The notes below the pieces were generated by a model, which saw nothing but the letters and a program-made list of their open reading frames with translations, searched no databases and was not told where the DNA came from. The position numbers and the translations under genes are program-made. Below are positions 54,370-63,495 of a stretch of 64,000 nucleotides of DNA, piece by piece (the first letter of the stretch is position 1; each line of letters begins with the position of its first letter). This DNA is from JAOUEA01 sp963734685 (GTDB taxonomy: Bacteria; Actinomycetota; UBA4738; HRBIN12). The stretch lies in assembly GCA_963734685.1 (NCBI GenBank), contig CAVTIC010000001.1, forward strand, positions 186,001 to 250,000. The letters are read 5' to 3'.

Positions 54370-55485
54370 GTGAGCCCGACCTCGCGTCCCAGGCTCCTGG
54401 TGATCGCCCCGGACGATGACGGCCGCCGCGACGTGGACGGCGTCTCCCGGTACTTCCACGGCGGCATGCGGTACCGCGCGATCGCGGACGAGATCCTCGG
54501 GACCGAGGCCGACGTGATCCACGAGGCCTGGCGGCCCGATGCGTCGACCGGCGATTGGTCGGTGTCGTTCGAGACCGACCCCACAGCGATCGACGGCATC
54601 GTGCTGGCCCCCTGGCTCATGGACCTGCCACGGTTCGACGACGAGCTCCTCGACCGAGCGCAAGGGTTGCGCGTCATCGCCGGCACGTTCGACTACCGGC
54701 TGGGATGGATCGACATCGCCGACGCCACCCGCCAGGGGATCATCGTGGTCGACACGTCGCGCACGATGACGCCGACCGTCGCGGAGTTCGGCGTGGCGAT
54801 CACGCTCGCGCTGCTGCGCGACATCCCGGCCTCACTCGATGTCGTCCGCGGCGGCGGCTGGCCGGACCGGCCGAAGGCGGAGGAACGGTTCGTCTTCCGC
54901 GACCTCGCCGACTGCCGGATCGGACTCGCGGGGTACGGCACGATCAACCGGCACTTCCGTCGGTTCGTGCGCGGGTTCGGGAGCCGGGTCGCCACGTACG
55001 ATCCCTTCGTCGACGGGGCCGCGCTCACCGCCGAGGACGTCCGCGGCACCACATCACTCGTCGAGCTCGCCTCCAGCAGTGACGTCCTGGTCGTCGCGAT
55101 CCCTCCGACCCCCTCGACGCTCGGCGTCATCGACGCCGCGGTAATCGACGCGCTGCCGACCGGATCCCTGTTCGTCTTGCTCAGCCGCATGGCCGTCGTG
55201 GAGCAGGAGGCGCTGTGGCGGCGCGTGCGCGGCGGGGAGCTCCGCGCCGCCGTCGACGTCTACGATCCCGAGCCACCGCCGGCCGATGCGTGGTTCCGCC
55301 GAGACCCCAACGTGCTGCCGACGCCGCACATCGCGGGCAACGTACAGTTCGCGCACGAGCGTTGCTTCCGCGAAGCCTGCATCGACGCCGCACGCGTTCT
55401 TCGGGGCGAGCCATCGATCCACGCGGCGAGCCCCCGCGACCAGCATCTGTACGCCGGCTCGCTGGACGGCGGCGGCGAGGGATGA
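54370..55485 (+). CDS. D-isomer-specific 2-hydroxyacid dehydrogenase
   Basis: 371 residues, longer than usual at the N-terminus. The Rossmann motif is GLAGYGTINRHFRRF, with Asn in place of the last Gly of GxGxxG. The catalytic Arg lies in LLSRMAVVEQEAL, Glu in DVYDPEPPP and His in PTPHIAGNVQ. It is expected to reduce a 2-keto acid or oxidise a D-2-hydroxy acid with NAD(H). The MTPTVAEFGVAITLAL stretch is the typical dimerisation loop. GTG 54370 lies 13 bases past the cupin stop. Related to the enzyme at 36296 but clearly distinct. Confidence 0.92.
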   Translation: MSPTSRPRLLVIAPDDDGRRDVDGVSRYFHGGMRYRAIADEILGTEADVIHEAWRPDASTGDWSVSFETDPTAIDGIVLAPWLMDLPRFDDELLDRAQGLRVIAGTFDYRLGWIDIADATRQGIIVVDTSRTMTPTVAEFGVAITLALLRDIPASLDVVRGGGWPDRPKAEERFVFRDLADCRIGLAGYGTINRHFRRFVRGFGSRVATYDPFVDGAALTAEDVRGTTSLVELASSSDVLVVAIPPTPSTLGVIDAAVIDALPTGSLFVLLSRMAVVEQEALWRRVRGGELRAAVDVYDPEPPPADAWFRRDPNVLPTPHIAGNVQFAHERCFREACIDAARVLRGEPSIHAASPRDQHLYAGSLDGGGEG

Positions 55486-55513
55486 CGATCCAGCGCGTCG
55501 GGCGGGAGGGGAG

Positions 55514-56311
55514 GTGAGCGCGACCGACGTCGAGCCGGTCGGAGCGACGCTGGAGGGTCGCGTCGCGTTCGTCACCGGCGGCGCCCATGGGATCGGTCGC
55601 GCGTGCGTCGAGCGACTGCGTCGCGCGGGAGCGACGGTCACGTTCTGCGACATCGACGCCGACGCCGGCCGCGAGGTCGAGGCTCGATCGTCCCACGGGC
55701 CACGCCCCACGACGTTCCACCCGTGCGACGTCACCTCGGAAGACGAGCTCCGCGCCGTGATGTCGGCGACGATCGAGCGCCACGGCGGCCTGGACGTGGT
55801 GGTCGCGAACGCGGGGATCGACCGGCCGTTCGACGCGGCGACGATGTCCGAGCAGGAATGGCAGGCCTTCATGGGGATCGACCTGCGCTCGGTCTGGCTC
55901 ACCGCGAAGCACGCCCTCCCGACGATGCGGGAGCGGCGCCGCGGCTCGATCGTCACGATCTCGTCGATCCACGCGTTCGTCACGACTCGGGGGAAGTTCC
56001 CGTACGCGGCCGCGAAGGCGGCGGTCGTCGGCCTCACGCGCAGCCTCGCGCTCGACGAAGGCGGCTGGGGCATCAGGGTGAACGCCGTGTGCCCGGGGTA
56101 CACGCGCACCCGCATGTTGATGTCCGGGATCGAGGGCGCCGACGATCCCGCCGCCGCCGAGCGGGAGATGCTCGCGATCCATCCGCTGGGCCGCGTCGCG
56201 GAACCGGAGGAGATCGCGAACGTCGTGGCGTTCCTGGCGTCTGACGAAGCCAGCTTCGTGACCGGAGCGGCGATCATGGTCGACGGTGGACTCAGCGTCC
56301 GGTTCGCCTGA
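55514..56311 (+). CDS. Short-chain dehydrogenase/reductase
   Basis: 265 residues. The cofactor motif is VTGGAHGIGRACV, then NAGIDRPFDAATM, the catalytic Ser in VTISSIHAF and Tyr/Lys in YAAAKAAVVG, and the C-terminal MVDGGLSV. A classical NAD(P)-dependent sugar or polyol dehydrogenase such as gluconate 5-dehydrogenase or KDG-type dehydrogenase; the substrate is unknown. GTG 55514 after GGGAGGGGAG is chosen. Third gene in the operon from operator site 16, followed after four bases by the lactonase. Confidence 0.93.
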   Translation: MSATDVEPVGATLEGRVAFVTGGAHGIGRACVERLRRAGATVTFCDIDADAGREVEARSSHGPRPTTFHPCDVTSEDELRAVMSATIERHGGLDVVVANAGIDRPFDAATMSEQEWQAFMGIDLRSVWLTAKHALPTMRERRRGSIVTISSIHAFVTTRGKFPYAAAKAAVVGLTRSLALDEGGWGIRVNAVCPGYTRTRMLMSGIEGADDPAAAEREMLAIHPLGRVAEPEEIANVVAFLASDEASFVTGAAIMVDGGLSVRFA

Positions 56312-56315
56312 TCCG

Positions 56316-57188
56316 ATGCGGCCCGAGCTCGTCCTCGCCGCCGGCGCCACGCTGGGGGAATGCCCGGCCTGGGACCCGACGACCGACACCCTGACATGGG
56401 TCGACATCACGGGGGGACTCGTGCACCGATTCGAGCCCTCGACCGGCGACGATCGGTCGTGGCGGGTCGGCATGCCCGTCGGCGCCGCGGCGACCTGCGC
56501 CTCCGGACGTCTCGCGCTCGCCGCCGCGACCGGGCTCTGGACGCTCGACCCGAACTCCGGCGCCGTCGATCGCGTCGCGACGGTGGAACCGCCCGGGCGC
56601 GGGACCACGATGAACGATGGCGGCACCGATCCCACGGGGGCGTTCTGGGCCGGTACCAAGGATGTCCGAGGTGACAGCCCGATCGGCTCGCTCTACCGAT
56701 GGCGCCCGGGGGCTCCGCCGGAGCGCGTGCTGTCCGGGCTGACGGTGTCGAACGGGATCGCTTGGACGTCGGACGCTGCGACGATGTACTTCATCGACAG
56801 CCCGACCCACGCCGTCGACGTCTTCGATCACGATCCCGGATCCGGCGCGATCTCGGCGCGGAGGCGCCTCGTCGACCTCCCGCGGGCGTGGGGCCTGCCC
56901 GACGGCATGTGTCTCGACGTCCAGGGCGCGCTCTGGATCGCCTTCTGGGGGGGCGGCGCCGTGCGGCGATTCCTGCCGGACGGGAGCCTCGACGCGATCG
57001 TGACGATGCCCGTCGCGCTCGTGACGAGCTGCGCCTTCGGCGGGCCGGACGGCGGCGACCTCTACGTGACGACGGCACGGGAGGGGCTGACGGCCGACGA
57101 GCTGCGCGCCCAGCCTCTCGCCGGCGGGCTGTTCCGCTTGCGTCCCTCCGTGCCCGGTCCCCCGCCGACGCTCGTCGACGACCGCTGA
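56316..57188 (+). CDS. SMP-30/gluconolactonase-family lactonase
   Basis: 290 residues of a six-bladed beta-propeller. The metal ligand Glu is in ATLGECPAWDP, the Asn in TTMNDGGTDPTGAFWAGT, a further Asn in VSNGIAWTSD and the Asp in GLPDGMCLDVQGALW. These enzymes hydrolyse sugar-acid 1,4- or 1,5-lactones using calcium or zinc. It is the natural partner for uronate dehydrogenase, which makes an aldarolactone, and for sugar dehydrogenases that make aldonolactones. ATG 56316 is four bases after the SDR stop. Its stop is adjacent to that of the convergent TIM-barrel gene at 57189. Confidence 0.93.
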   Translation: MRPELVLAAGATLGECPAWDPTTDTLTWVDITGGLVHRFEPSTGDDRSWRVGMPVGAAATCASGRLALAAATGLWTLDPNSGAVDRVATVEPPGRGTTMNDGGTDPTGAFWAGTKDVRGDSPIGSLYRWRPGAPPERVLSGLTVSNGIAWTSDAATMYFIDSPTHAVDVFDHDPGSGAISARRRLVDLPRAWGLPDGMCLDVQGALWIAFWGGGAVRRFLPDGSLDAIVTMPVALVTSCAFGGPDGGDLYVTTAREGLTADELRAQPLAGGLFRLRPSVPGPPPTLVDDR

Positions 57189-58145
57189 TCAGGTGCCGGC
57201 GGGCACGGGCACGGCCAGCCCCGCGGCACCGGGCGCCGAGGTCTCGATCGGCACGCCCGAGCGCTCGAGCGTCTCGATCGCCAGCCGCGCTCGTCGCACC
57301 CGCTCGCGGCCGAGGGCGATCGCCGTCGCCTCGAGATGACCACCCGATGGGTAGATGTTGGGCGCGTTGCGCAGACCCAGCTTCACGTAGAGCGGCGCGG
57401 CGACCCGGACGAGCTCCGGCAGTTCCGGGTAGCGCACGAATCCGCCTTGGTCGTCGGGCGCCTCGACGTAGAGGTCGATCGGCGCCTCGACGGCCGCCCG
57501 CACCGAGGCGATCTGCGCGACCGTGAGGTCGGTGACCAGGTTCAGCGTGTCGGCACCGAGTCCTGCCAGCACCCGCGCCGTGCTCGGGTTCGCGATCGGG
57601 TAGGTGACCGAGATCTTCGCCTGCATGTCGACCGGGAGCAGGCCCGTGGCGCGCATCTCACGGAACGCGACGAGCAATCCCACGTCGGTGATCAAGACAC
57701 TGCGGATGCCGTGATCGGCGGCGCGACGAACATCGTCGAGCGCGTGGATCAGGCCGTCGGTGCCACGGATCGCGCTTCGCACCGCCCCGCCACCCTCCGA
57801 CCGTGCCGAAGCCGACGGCGTCCATGCGGCGACCGGCTGGGCGAACAGGCTGACCTCGACACCCGCCTCGGCGCCGATCGTGGCCATCTCGTCGAGCTCG
57901 GCGTCGGTGAGCATCAGGGCGCCGCTGCCTTGGGAGACCCGCCGGACGGGCACGTCGAGCCGCGCCGCTTCCTCGAGCACGGCCTCGAAGCATCGAGGTC
58001 CCTCCGTGCTCGGGATCTCGATACGGAACGCCACCCCGTCGGGGAACCGAACGGTCGAGTCCGGCGGTGGGGACGGGTCACCGGGAGCCAGCCCGATCGA
58101 GGCGAGGAAGCCTGCCGTGCCCGCGTCCGGAGGACCGCCGCTCAT
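57189..58145 (-). CDS. TIM-barrel protein, peptidase-U32-like
   Basis: 318 residues. Strands and helices alternate through FRIEIPSTEGPRCFEAVLEE, GVEVSLFAQPVAAW, GIRSVLITDVGLLVAFREMR, DMQAKISVTYPIANPSTARV and LGADTLNLVTDLTVAQI, ending APNIYPSGGHLEATAIALG. This resembles the U32 peptidase family, several members of which are ring-modifying or lyase enzymes rather than peptidases. No U32 Cys cluster is seen. ATG 58145 lies 38 bases after the ADP-ribosylglycohydrolase stop, so the two are co-transcribed from operator site 17. Function unknown; a sugar-acid or aldolase-type reaction is possible. Confidence 0.7.
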   Translation of the reverse strand: MSGGPPDAGTAGFLASIGLAPGDPSPPPDSTVRFPDGVAFRIEIPSTEGPRCFEAVLEEAARLDVPVRRVSQGSGALMLTDAELDEMATIGAEAGVEVSLFAQPVAAWTPSASARSEGGGAVRSAIRGTDGLIHALDDVRRAADHGIRSVLITDVGLLVAFREMRATGLLPVDMQAKISVTYPIANPSTARVLAGLGADTLNLVTDLTVAQIASVRAAVEAPIDLYVEAPDDQGGFVRYPELPELVRVAAPLYVKLGLRNAPNIYPSGGHLEATAIALGRERVRRARLAIETLERSGVPIETSAPGAAGLAVPVPAGT

Positions 58146-58182
58146 ACGACCTCGCCGTCGTCGTTCACGGAGGCCACGGCGA

Positions 58183-59517
58183 TCAGCCCCCACTCGTCGA
58201 GGCGGCGAGCGGATCCGCCACGCGAGCGAGTCGGAGGGTCCGCTCCGCGAGGTCCGAGGGCGTCGACCGGTCGAAGCCGATGATCGAGCTCCGGATCAGG
58301 TCGTTCAGCGGGTCGACCCACCGCCCCGGCAACGACCCGGTGCCCCACATCGCGCCGAACACCGACCCGGCTGTCGCGCCGTTGCAGTCGGTGTCCCACC
58401 CTCCTTCGACGGCGAGGCCGATCGTCCGCGTGTAGTCGCGGTCTCCCCACAGCAAGGCCGCCGTCACGACCGCCGCGTTGTTGATCGTGTGCACGCTGGA
58501 GTAGCGGCCGTAGCGGACCTCGATCGCATCGCGCGCCGCATCCCACCCGATGCCCGATGCGTGCAGGTCGAGCACGTCGTGCAACGCCTCCGCGAGCCGC
58601 GACCTGGGTGGGATCCAGGTGATCGACACGCGCAACGCCTCTCGGATGTCCGGGATCGTGATCCCGGCGGCGATCAGCGCGGCGGCCCACATCGCGCCGT
58701 AGATCCCGTTCCCGGTGTGCGACAGAGCCGCATCCTGGAAGGCGAGGGCTGATGCCGATGCCGGATCTCCGGGGAACACGTAGCCGTAAAGATCGGCGCG
58801 GATCTGCGCGCCGATCCATTCCCGATAGGGGTTGCGGTACGAGGCGGTCGCCGGCGGGGTCAGCCCGCGGACCAAGTTGCGGTAGGCGATGTGCTCCGCC
58901 GTGTACACCTGGTTGTACGGCAGATGATCGAGCCACTCCGCGGCGACGTCGCCCGGGCCGATCCCGAGCCCACGGTCCTCCAACAGGTGCAGCGCGAGGA
59001 TCGTGTAGTCGATGTCGTCATCGCGGGCCATGAACGCCACGTTGCCGCGCGTGGTCTCGGGCCAGCAGTCGTTCAGCCGGAGGTCACCCGACATGTCGTC
59101 GATCGCCGGGATGTAGTCGTCGATCGGATACGCATCGGCACGCTCGAGGTAGGCGCGGATCCGCGTGCGGCTCCACCCCTCCACGGGCTTGCCCAGGTTG
59201 CAGCCGGCGCAGCGGCCGAGCCAGGCAGCGAGCAACCGGTCGCGGAGCTCGTCGTCGTCGAGCTCGCACGGCGGCACGACGCTGGGCACGCGTGTGCGCT
59301 CGATCTCGGGCAAGGTGCTCGGCTCGTCGTAGGGCCAGTCGCTTCGACGCACGGTCGATCCGAGCAGGTGATCCGCCTGGGCGATCGACGGCAGGTCGGC
59401 GCGTTCGAGGGCCCGGCGCACCTGGTGCCTCGCGTGCGCGAGGTCGTAGCCGGACTCCTCTCGAAGGGTGAGCTCGTCAGCGAGCAGCTGAGCTGGATCG
59501 TCGATATTCCAGGCCAC
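58183..59517 (-). CDS. ADP-ribosylglycohydrolase-fold protein (copy 2, long form)
   Basis: 444 residues. After a helical N-terminal extension of about 90 residues the core begins with AAWLGRCAGCNLGKPVEGWS, matching the GDALG-type motif region. Acidic metal sites lie in RDDDIDYTILALHLLEDRG and VEGGWDTDCNGATAGSVFG. This is the larger subclass often found in sugar clusters, as opposed to true de-ADP-ribosylases. The start is taken at GTG 59517, after GGGGGAG; the open frame runs through the operator to 59553. First gene of a two-gene operon under operator site 17. It is only distantly related to copy 1 at 12273. Confidence 0.88.
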   Translation of the reverse strand: MAWNIDDPAQLLADELTLREESGYDLAHARHQVRRALERADLPSIAQADHLLGSTVRRSDWPYDEPSTLPEIERTRVPSVVPPCELDDDELRDRLLAAWLGRCAGCNLGKPVEGWSRTRIRAYLERADAYPIDDYIPAIDDMSGDLRLNDCWPETTRGNVAFMARDDDIDYTILALHLLEDRGLGIGPGDVAAEWLDHLPYNQVYTAEHIAYRNLVRGLTPPATASYRNPYREWIGAQIRADLYGYVFPGDPASASALAFQDAALSHTGNGIYGAMWAAALIAAGITIPDIREALRVSITWIPPRSRLAEALHDVLDLHASGIGWDAARDAIEVRYGRYSSVHTINNAAVVTAALLWGDRDYTRTIGLAVEGGWDTDCNGATAGSVFGAMWGTGSLPGRWVDPLNDLIRSSIIGFDRSTPSDLAERTLRLARVADPLAASTSGG

Positions 59518-59538
59518 GGGCGGCTCCCCCACGTCTTC

Positions 59539-59552
59539 TGGCAACGTTCCCA
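59539..59552 (-). promoter_or_regulatory. Island operator, site 17
   Basis: TGGCAACGTTCCCA on plus, TGGGAACGTTGCCA on minus. It lies between the divergent ADP-ribosylglycohydrolase (start 59517) and small hypothetical gene (start 59605). A TAGTAC that may be a -10 box for the latter follows. Confidence 0.75.
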
Positions 59553-59604
59553 CACCCTAGTACAGTGACGTCCGCCAAGGGAAGGGTCACCAAGGGAGGT
59601 CCAC

Positions 59605-59991
59605 TTGCCGACCGTCGTGGGCGCCGATCGGAGCTACGTCAACCAGGGGAAGGACCCCGAGACCGCACTGCGATTGAGCGAACGGCCGAACGCCGATTGG
59701 ATCCGGCTCGTGGTCGATAGCTACTCGTCGATCGCGACGGACCGGAGACGGCAGATCTCGGTCTCGGGCGACCGGCTCTTCGTCCACGCCAAGGCCGACG
59801 AGGTCGCGGGCTACCTCATCCCTCCCGTCCTCGCCGCGGTCGATCGAGCCAACGAGCGGTACGCCGCCCTGGTCGACGAACTGTCCGACCGGCCACCCGT
59901 CCCCCTCGACGGCGAGCACGGCGCCGAGATCGCCGAGGCCATGGCTGCGATCGACGCGGCGATCGAACGGGCGACGGGCGTCAGCCCGTAG
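59605..59991 (+). CDS. Small conserved-looking protein of unknown function
   Basis: 128 residues from TTG 59605, after a strong AAGGGAGG. It starts PTVVGADRSYVNQGKDPETA, has a beta-rich middle (RQISVSGDRLFVHAKADEVA) and a helical end. No signal peptide or membrane segment and no family I recognise. The good ribosome binding site, the operator-adjacent position and the natural amino acid composition make it a likely real gene, probably co-regulated with the island. It converges on the GH1 gene (six bases apart). Confidence 0.6.
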   Translation: MPTVVGADRSYVNQGKDPETALRLSERPNADWIRLVVDSYSSIATDRRRQISVSGDRLFVHAKADEVAGYLIPPVLAAVDRANERYAALVDELSDRPPVPLDGEHGAEIAEAMAAIDAAIERATGVSP

Positions 59992-59997
59992 CCGGCA

Positions 59998-61509
59998 TCA
60001 CGCGCCGGGGGTGCCGGCAGCGTACTCACGCACGAAGGCGTGCGCGATCCTCGTCTTGTCGCCGCTCCTGAGCGCTGCGATCAGCCGTCCGTAGATCTCG
60101 CCCGACGGCTCCCCGAACCCGTCGGTCGGCATGATCCGCTCGGTCGCGAAGTCGTAGTTGTAGAGGCCGAGCCGGGGCGGATAGACGTCGTCCACCAGGG
60201 TCCAGTAGAGGAAGCCCTCGATCGGGACCCCCTCCTTCATGCACCGGACCATCTCCATCAGGTACGTCTTCAGGTAGCGCTCCCTCGTCCATCCGTCGGG
60301 ACGCGCCAGGGCGGGCCCGTCGATCTCCTGCAGGTTCACGCACGAGTGTTCACCCATGATCACCGGCAGGTCGTCGTTGGCGTCGTTCGTCGCCTGGATG
60401 AACGTGCGATAGACCTCGCCGTCCAGGGTGTAACGCTCCCAGGGGATCCGTCGGTCGGTATCGCCCGGGTCGCGTCGAGGACCCCCGAAGGGCTCGTAGA
60501 CGTTCAACGAGAGATAGTCGAGCTTCCTCGCGCGCGGCGACGCGTAGACAGCATCGAGGGTCTTCGTGAACGAGGCTCCGGGCAGGGCCTCCGCCACGTG
60601 CTCGACCGTTCCGAGGTAGCGGTCGAACTGCTCGTCGGTGAGCTGCGATCGGGCCAGGTCGTCGATGCGTGTCCGCCAGGCCCGCCGGCACGCACCGAGC
60701 CGGGCCGCAGCCTGATCCCGAGGCACACCCCAGCTCCGGAGCCGGAGGATGTCGTCGAGCTGCTTGTCGAGCTCGTACGAGCAGAGGCTCGCGATCGTGA
60801 AGCCCACGCTCGGCGACCCCCATCCCCGCGCCTCGAAGAGACCATGGATGCCGTCGTAAGCGGCGACGTAGTGAGCGAGCATCGTGTCGAACGCTCGCGC
60901 GAGGTACTCGTCGCCCTGGTGCTCGGCCTGGTACTTGCCCATCGAGTGGTAGAAGAACGGCACCAGGTTCGGCTCGTTGTACACGAGGAAGTGCGACATC
61001 GGCCTGCGACCGCGCTCCTGCAGCCGTGAGTTGATCTCGTCCACGATGCGGACCTGCCCCTCGACGAGCAGGCCGGGGCCTCGATCGTCGAGCCAGATGT
61101 CGACGCCGAGCCACAGCGGGTGCGTGAAGTGGTGCAGCGTCACGACCGGCTCCATACCGCGGTCGACGATCGCCTGGATCATGTCGGCGTAGTGGTCGAG
61201 TGCGACCGGATCCCAGTCGGGCGGATCGGTCGGCTCCGTCGACGCGCTCGGCTGGCAGCGCGCCCACTCGATGCCCATGCGGAACGCGTTCAGGCCGAGC
61301 GACGCCGCCAGCTCGACGTGCTCGAGATAGCGATCGTGGAACTCCAGGCTCGTCCGGTCGCCCCGGGCCCCGGCCGCCCAGTCGGTGTTCTTGCACCCGT
61401 CGGGCGTGTTCAGTCCGGCTCCCTCGCAGTACGGCGCGTACGCGACGCCGAAGAGGAAGCGGCCGGGATCGAACCGCTCGGTGAAGTCGAGGTTCAGCTC
61501 GAGACGCAT
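59998..61509 (-). CDS. Glycoside hydrolase family 1 (beta-glycosidase)
   Basis: 503 residues. The GH1 barrel has MGIEWARCQP, TLHHFTHPLWL, the acid/base Glu179 in YNEPN and the nucleophile Glu387 in MGEHSC, where most relatives have TENG; the last motif is therefore divergent. GFLYWTLVDDVYPPRLGLYN is the typical C-terminal sugar-binding strand. It hydrolyses beta-linked gluco-, galacto- or related sugars, probably inside the cell because no signal peptide is present. ATG 61509 is 40 bases downstream of operator site 18, which points toward it. Confidence 0.9.
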   Translation of the reverse strand: MRLELNLDFTERFDPGRFLFGVAYAPYCEGAGLNTPDGCKNTDWAAGARGDRTSLEFHDRYLEHVELAASLGLNAFRMGIEWARCQPSASTEPTDPPDWDPVALDHYADMIQAIVDRGMEPVVTLHHFTHPLWLGVDIWLDDRGPGLLVEGQVRIVDEINSRLQERGRRPMSHFLVYNEPNLVPFFYHSMGKYQAEHQGDEYLARAFDTMLAHYVAAYDGIHGLFEARGWGSPSVGFTIASLCSYELDKQLDDILRLRSWGVPRDQAAARLGACRRAWRTRIDDLARSQLTDEQFDRYLGTVEHVAEALPGASFTKTLDAVYASPRARKLDYLSLNVYEPFGGPRRDPGDTDRRIPWERYTLDGEVYRTFIQATNDANDDLPVIMGEHSCVNLQEIDGPALARPDGWTRERYLKTYLMEMVRCMKEGVPIEGFLYWTLVDDVYPPRLGLYNYDFATERIMPTDGFGEPSGEIYGRLIAALRSGDKTRIAHAFVREYAAGTPGA

Positions 61510-61548
61510 CTCCGCTCCCCTTGGAGGGCACACTGGACCGAGGCCCGA

Positions 61549-61562
61549 TGATATCGTTCCCA
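61549..61562 (-). promoter_or_regulatory. Island operator, site 18
   Basis: TGATATCGTTCCCA on plus, TGGGAACGATATCA on minus, followed by T (TATCAT). It is the rightmost copy and sits between the GH1 gene (minus) and a methyltransferase (plus), marking the right boundary of the regulated island. Confidence 0.85.
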
Positions 61563-61587
61563 CACTCCGTGACCCGAGGCTGAACGC

Positions 61588-62289
61588 ATGGCGCCCAAGG
61601 ATCAACACCTGCTCTGGAACCGGTTCGCGGCCGACTACGAGCGGCATGCCATCGACAGCGCTTACAACGGCCTCTACGACCGCCCAGCGGTGCTTGAGCT
61701 CCTCGGAGACGTCCGTGGTACGCGCATCCTCGACGTCGGGTGTGGCCCAGGCTTCTACGCAGAGGCGTTGATCGAGCGGGGCGCCGAGGTGGTCGGGCTC
61801 GACGTCGGCCCGGACTTGGTCGAGCTCGCGCGGCGCCGGATCCCGGGCTTCGACGTGCGCGTGCACGACCTCGAGACGCCGATCGATTGGCTGCCGTCCG
61901 AGCGATTCGACCTGGCGGTCGCCGCTCTCGTCGTCCACCACGTCGACGATCGACGGACCATGTACCGAGAGTTGTTCCGGGTCCTGAAAACCGGCGGCCG
62001 CCTGGTGGTCTCGACCCACCACCCTACGAACGACTGGACGCGCTTGGGCGGAAGCTACTTCGACGTCGAGGTGATCGAGGAGGACTGGCACGACGGGCAA
62101 TGGCACGTCCGGTACTGGCGCCAGCCCCTCCAGCAGCTCTGTGACGAGTTCACCGAGGCAGGATTCCTCATCGAGCGGCTCGCGGAGCCCAGACCTCACC
62201 CGGACATGGCCGACCGGTCCCCGGAGGACCACGCGAAGCTGTCGACGATCCCCGCGTTCATCGCCTTCGGGCTCCTCAAGCCGGCGTGA
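61588..62289 (+). CDS. Class I SAM-dependent methyltransferase
   Basis: 233 residues. Motif I, ILDVGCGPGFYAEAL (residues 47-61), is followed by the acidic motif II VVGLDVGPDLVELA, DLAVAALVVHHVDD and VLKTGGRLVVSTHHP. It is a UbiE/Coq5-like small-molecule methyltransferase of unknown substrate. ATG 61588 lies 26 bases past operator site 18, so it could be co-regulated, although the site is oriented toward the GH1 gene. Confidence 0.93.
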   Translation: MAPKDQHLLWNRFAADYERHAIDSAYNGLYDRPAVLELLGDVRGTRILDVGCGPGFYAEALIERGAEVVGLDVGPDLVELARRRIPGFDVRVHDLETPIDWLPSERFDLAVAALVVHHVDDRRTMYRELFRVLKTGGRLVVSTHHPTNDWTRLGGSYFDVEVIEEDWHDGQWHVRYWRQPLQQLCDEFTEAGFLIERLAEPRPHPDMADRSPEDHAKLSTIPAFIAFGLLKPA

Positions 62290-62387
62290 GGATTCGGAGC
62301 CGGACCCCCGAGCGGTGGCGTTCAGGGATGATCGTGGAGACGATCGGACGGACGGCATCGCGGCCGTACGCCGCTAGGCTCACATCG

Positions 62388-63180
62388 GTGGAGGTCCTGA
62401 ACCCCTTCGTGGGTGACACGGTTGCCGCCCGCTACGCGCGTGCCCGTCCAGCCCTGCATCACCACGTCGCCGAGCTCATGCTCGCCCGCCAGCCGAAGGT
62501 CCGCCGGGCGATCGATCTGGCATGCGGAACAGGCCTCTCGACCGCGCCACTGCTCGAGGTCGCCCGGCAGGTCGTCGGCGTCGACGCCTCTCCGGAGATG
62601 CTCACGCTCGCGCCGCGCTCGGAACGCGTCTCTTACGCACAGGCGGCGGCGGAACGGATCCCCTTCGAGGAGGGAACCTTCGATCTGGCGACCATCTGCT
62701 CGGCGCTCCATTGGTTCCAGCCGCGAGCGCTCCAGGAGCTCCACCGCGTCGTCAGGGCTGAGGGCACGCTGGTCGTCTACGACGTGTGGTTCCCGTCCGA
62801 GATGGTGGGGGAGCCGCGGTTCGCCGAGTGGATGTCGGAGGTCTGCGCACCCCGATATCCATCCGTTCCGAAGCGACACGACAACCTCAGGGCTCTCCTG
62901 GACGTGGGATTCCGCCCGACCTGGTCCGCGGATCCTCGGTACGAGGTCAGGATGAACCTGGAGTCACTGGCGGCCTACCTGATGACGCACAGCGAACGGG
63001 TCGCGGCGATCGAGGACGGCCGTGAGACGGAAGTCGAGCAGGCGGACTTCCTGACGGAGGGTCTCCGGTTCCTGTTCCCACCCGGCGATCGAGCAGACGA
63101 TGGTGTTCGCCATCCGAGTCCAGGCCTTCCAACGGCAGCCATCGGCTCCGCGTCGTCCGAACGACGGAAGTGTTCCCTGA
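62388..63180 (+). CDS. Class I SAM-dependent methyltransferase, frameshifted near its end
   Basis: About 263 codons. GTG 62388 starts VEVLNPFVGDTVAARYARAR; motif I is AIDLACGTGLSTAPLLEV, then VVGVDASPEMLTLA and FDLATICSALHWFQPRALQE, the pattern of the Tam/UbiE-like methyltransferases. Near 63090 an extra base breaks the frame; the alternative frame reads EQTMVFAIRVQAFQR and ends at 63180, a typical last strand of this fold. A different gene from the preceding methyltransferase but of the same family. Confidence 0.85.
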
Positions 63181-63189
63181 GGTCAGCCG

Positions 63190-63495
63190 GTCGACGATCG
63201 CATCTTCCGAGCAAACGAGCGTTGCGTACTCGATGCGGCTGAAGAACTGCTTGCCGTTGACGAACTCATACTGATCCGGACTCCCGCTGCCGACCAGGAG
63301 CACCGGGCGCCCGACTGATGGATGTTCGCTGAGAGCCGCAACCAGGTCTCCCGGAACGTTCGGTAGCCATCGCCGGGCGTGTCGAACGACGGACCCCAGA
63401 GGATGTCCTATCCAGCGTCACGAACGGCAGGCTCTGCCCGCGAGGTGCCTGATGATCGCCGCTTCCCGCTCCCCGCTGGCCCCGACGAGGACATG
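63190..63495 (-). pseudogene. Remnant of a P-loop nucleoside-kinase-like protein
   Basis: Read on the minus strand in two frames, the stretch gives LVGASGEREAAIIRHLAGR, where a Walker A loop would lie but without its Lys, then RPVLLVGSGSPDQYEFVNG and FSRIEYATLVCSEDAIVDR. This is the pattern of small AAA/kinase-like actinobacterial proteins. Stops and frame breaks interrupt it, and its end overlaps the methyltransferase 3' end. It looks like a decayed gene; with the high error rate here a live gene is not excluded. Confidence 0.4.
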
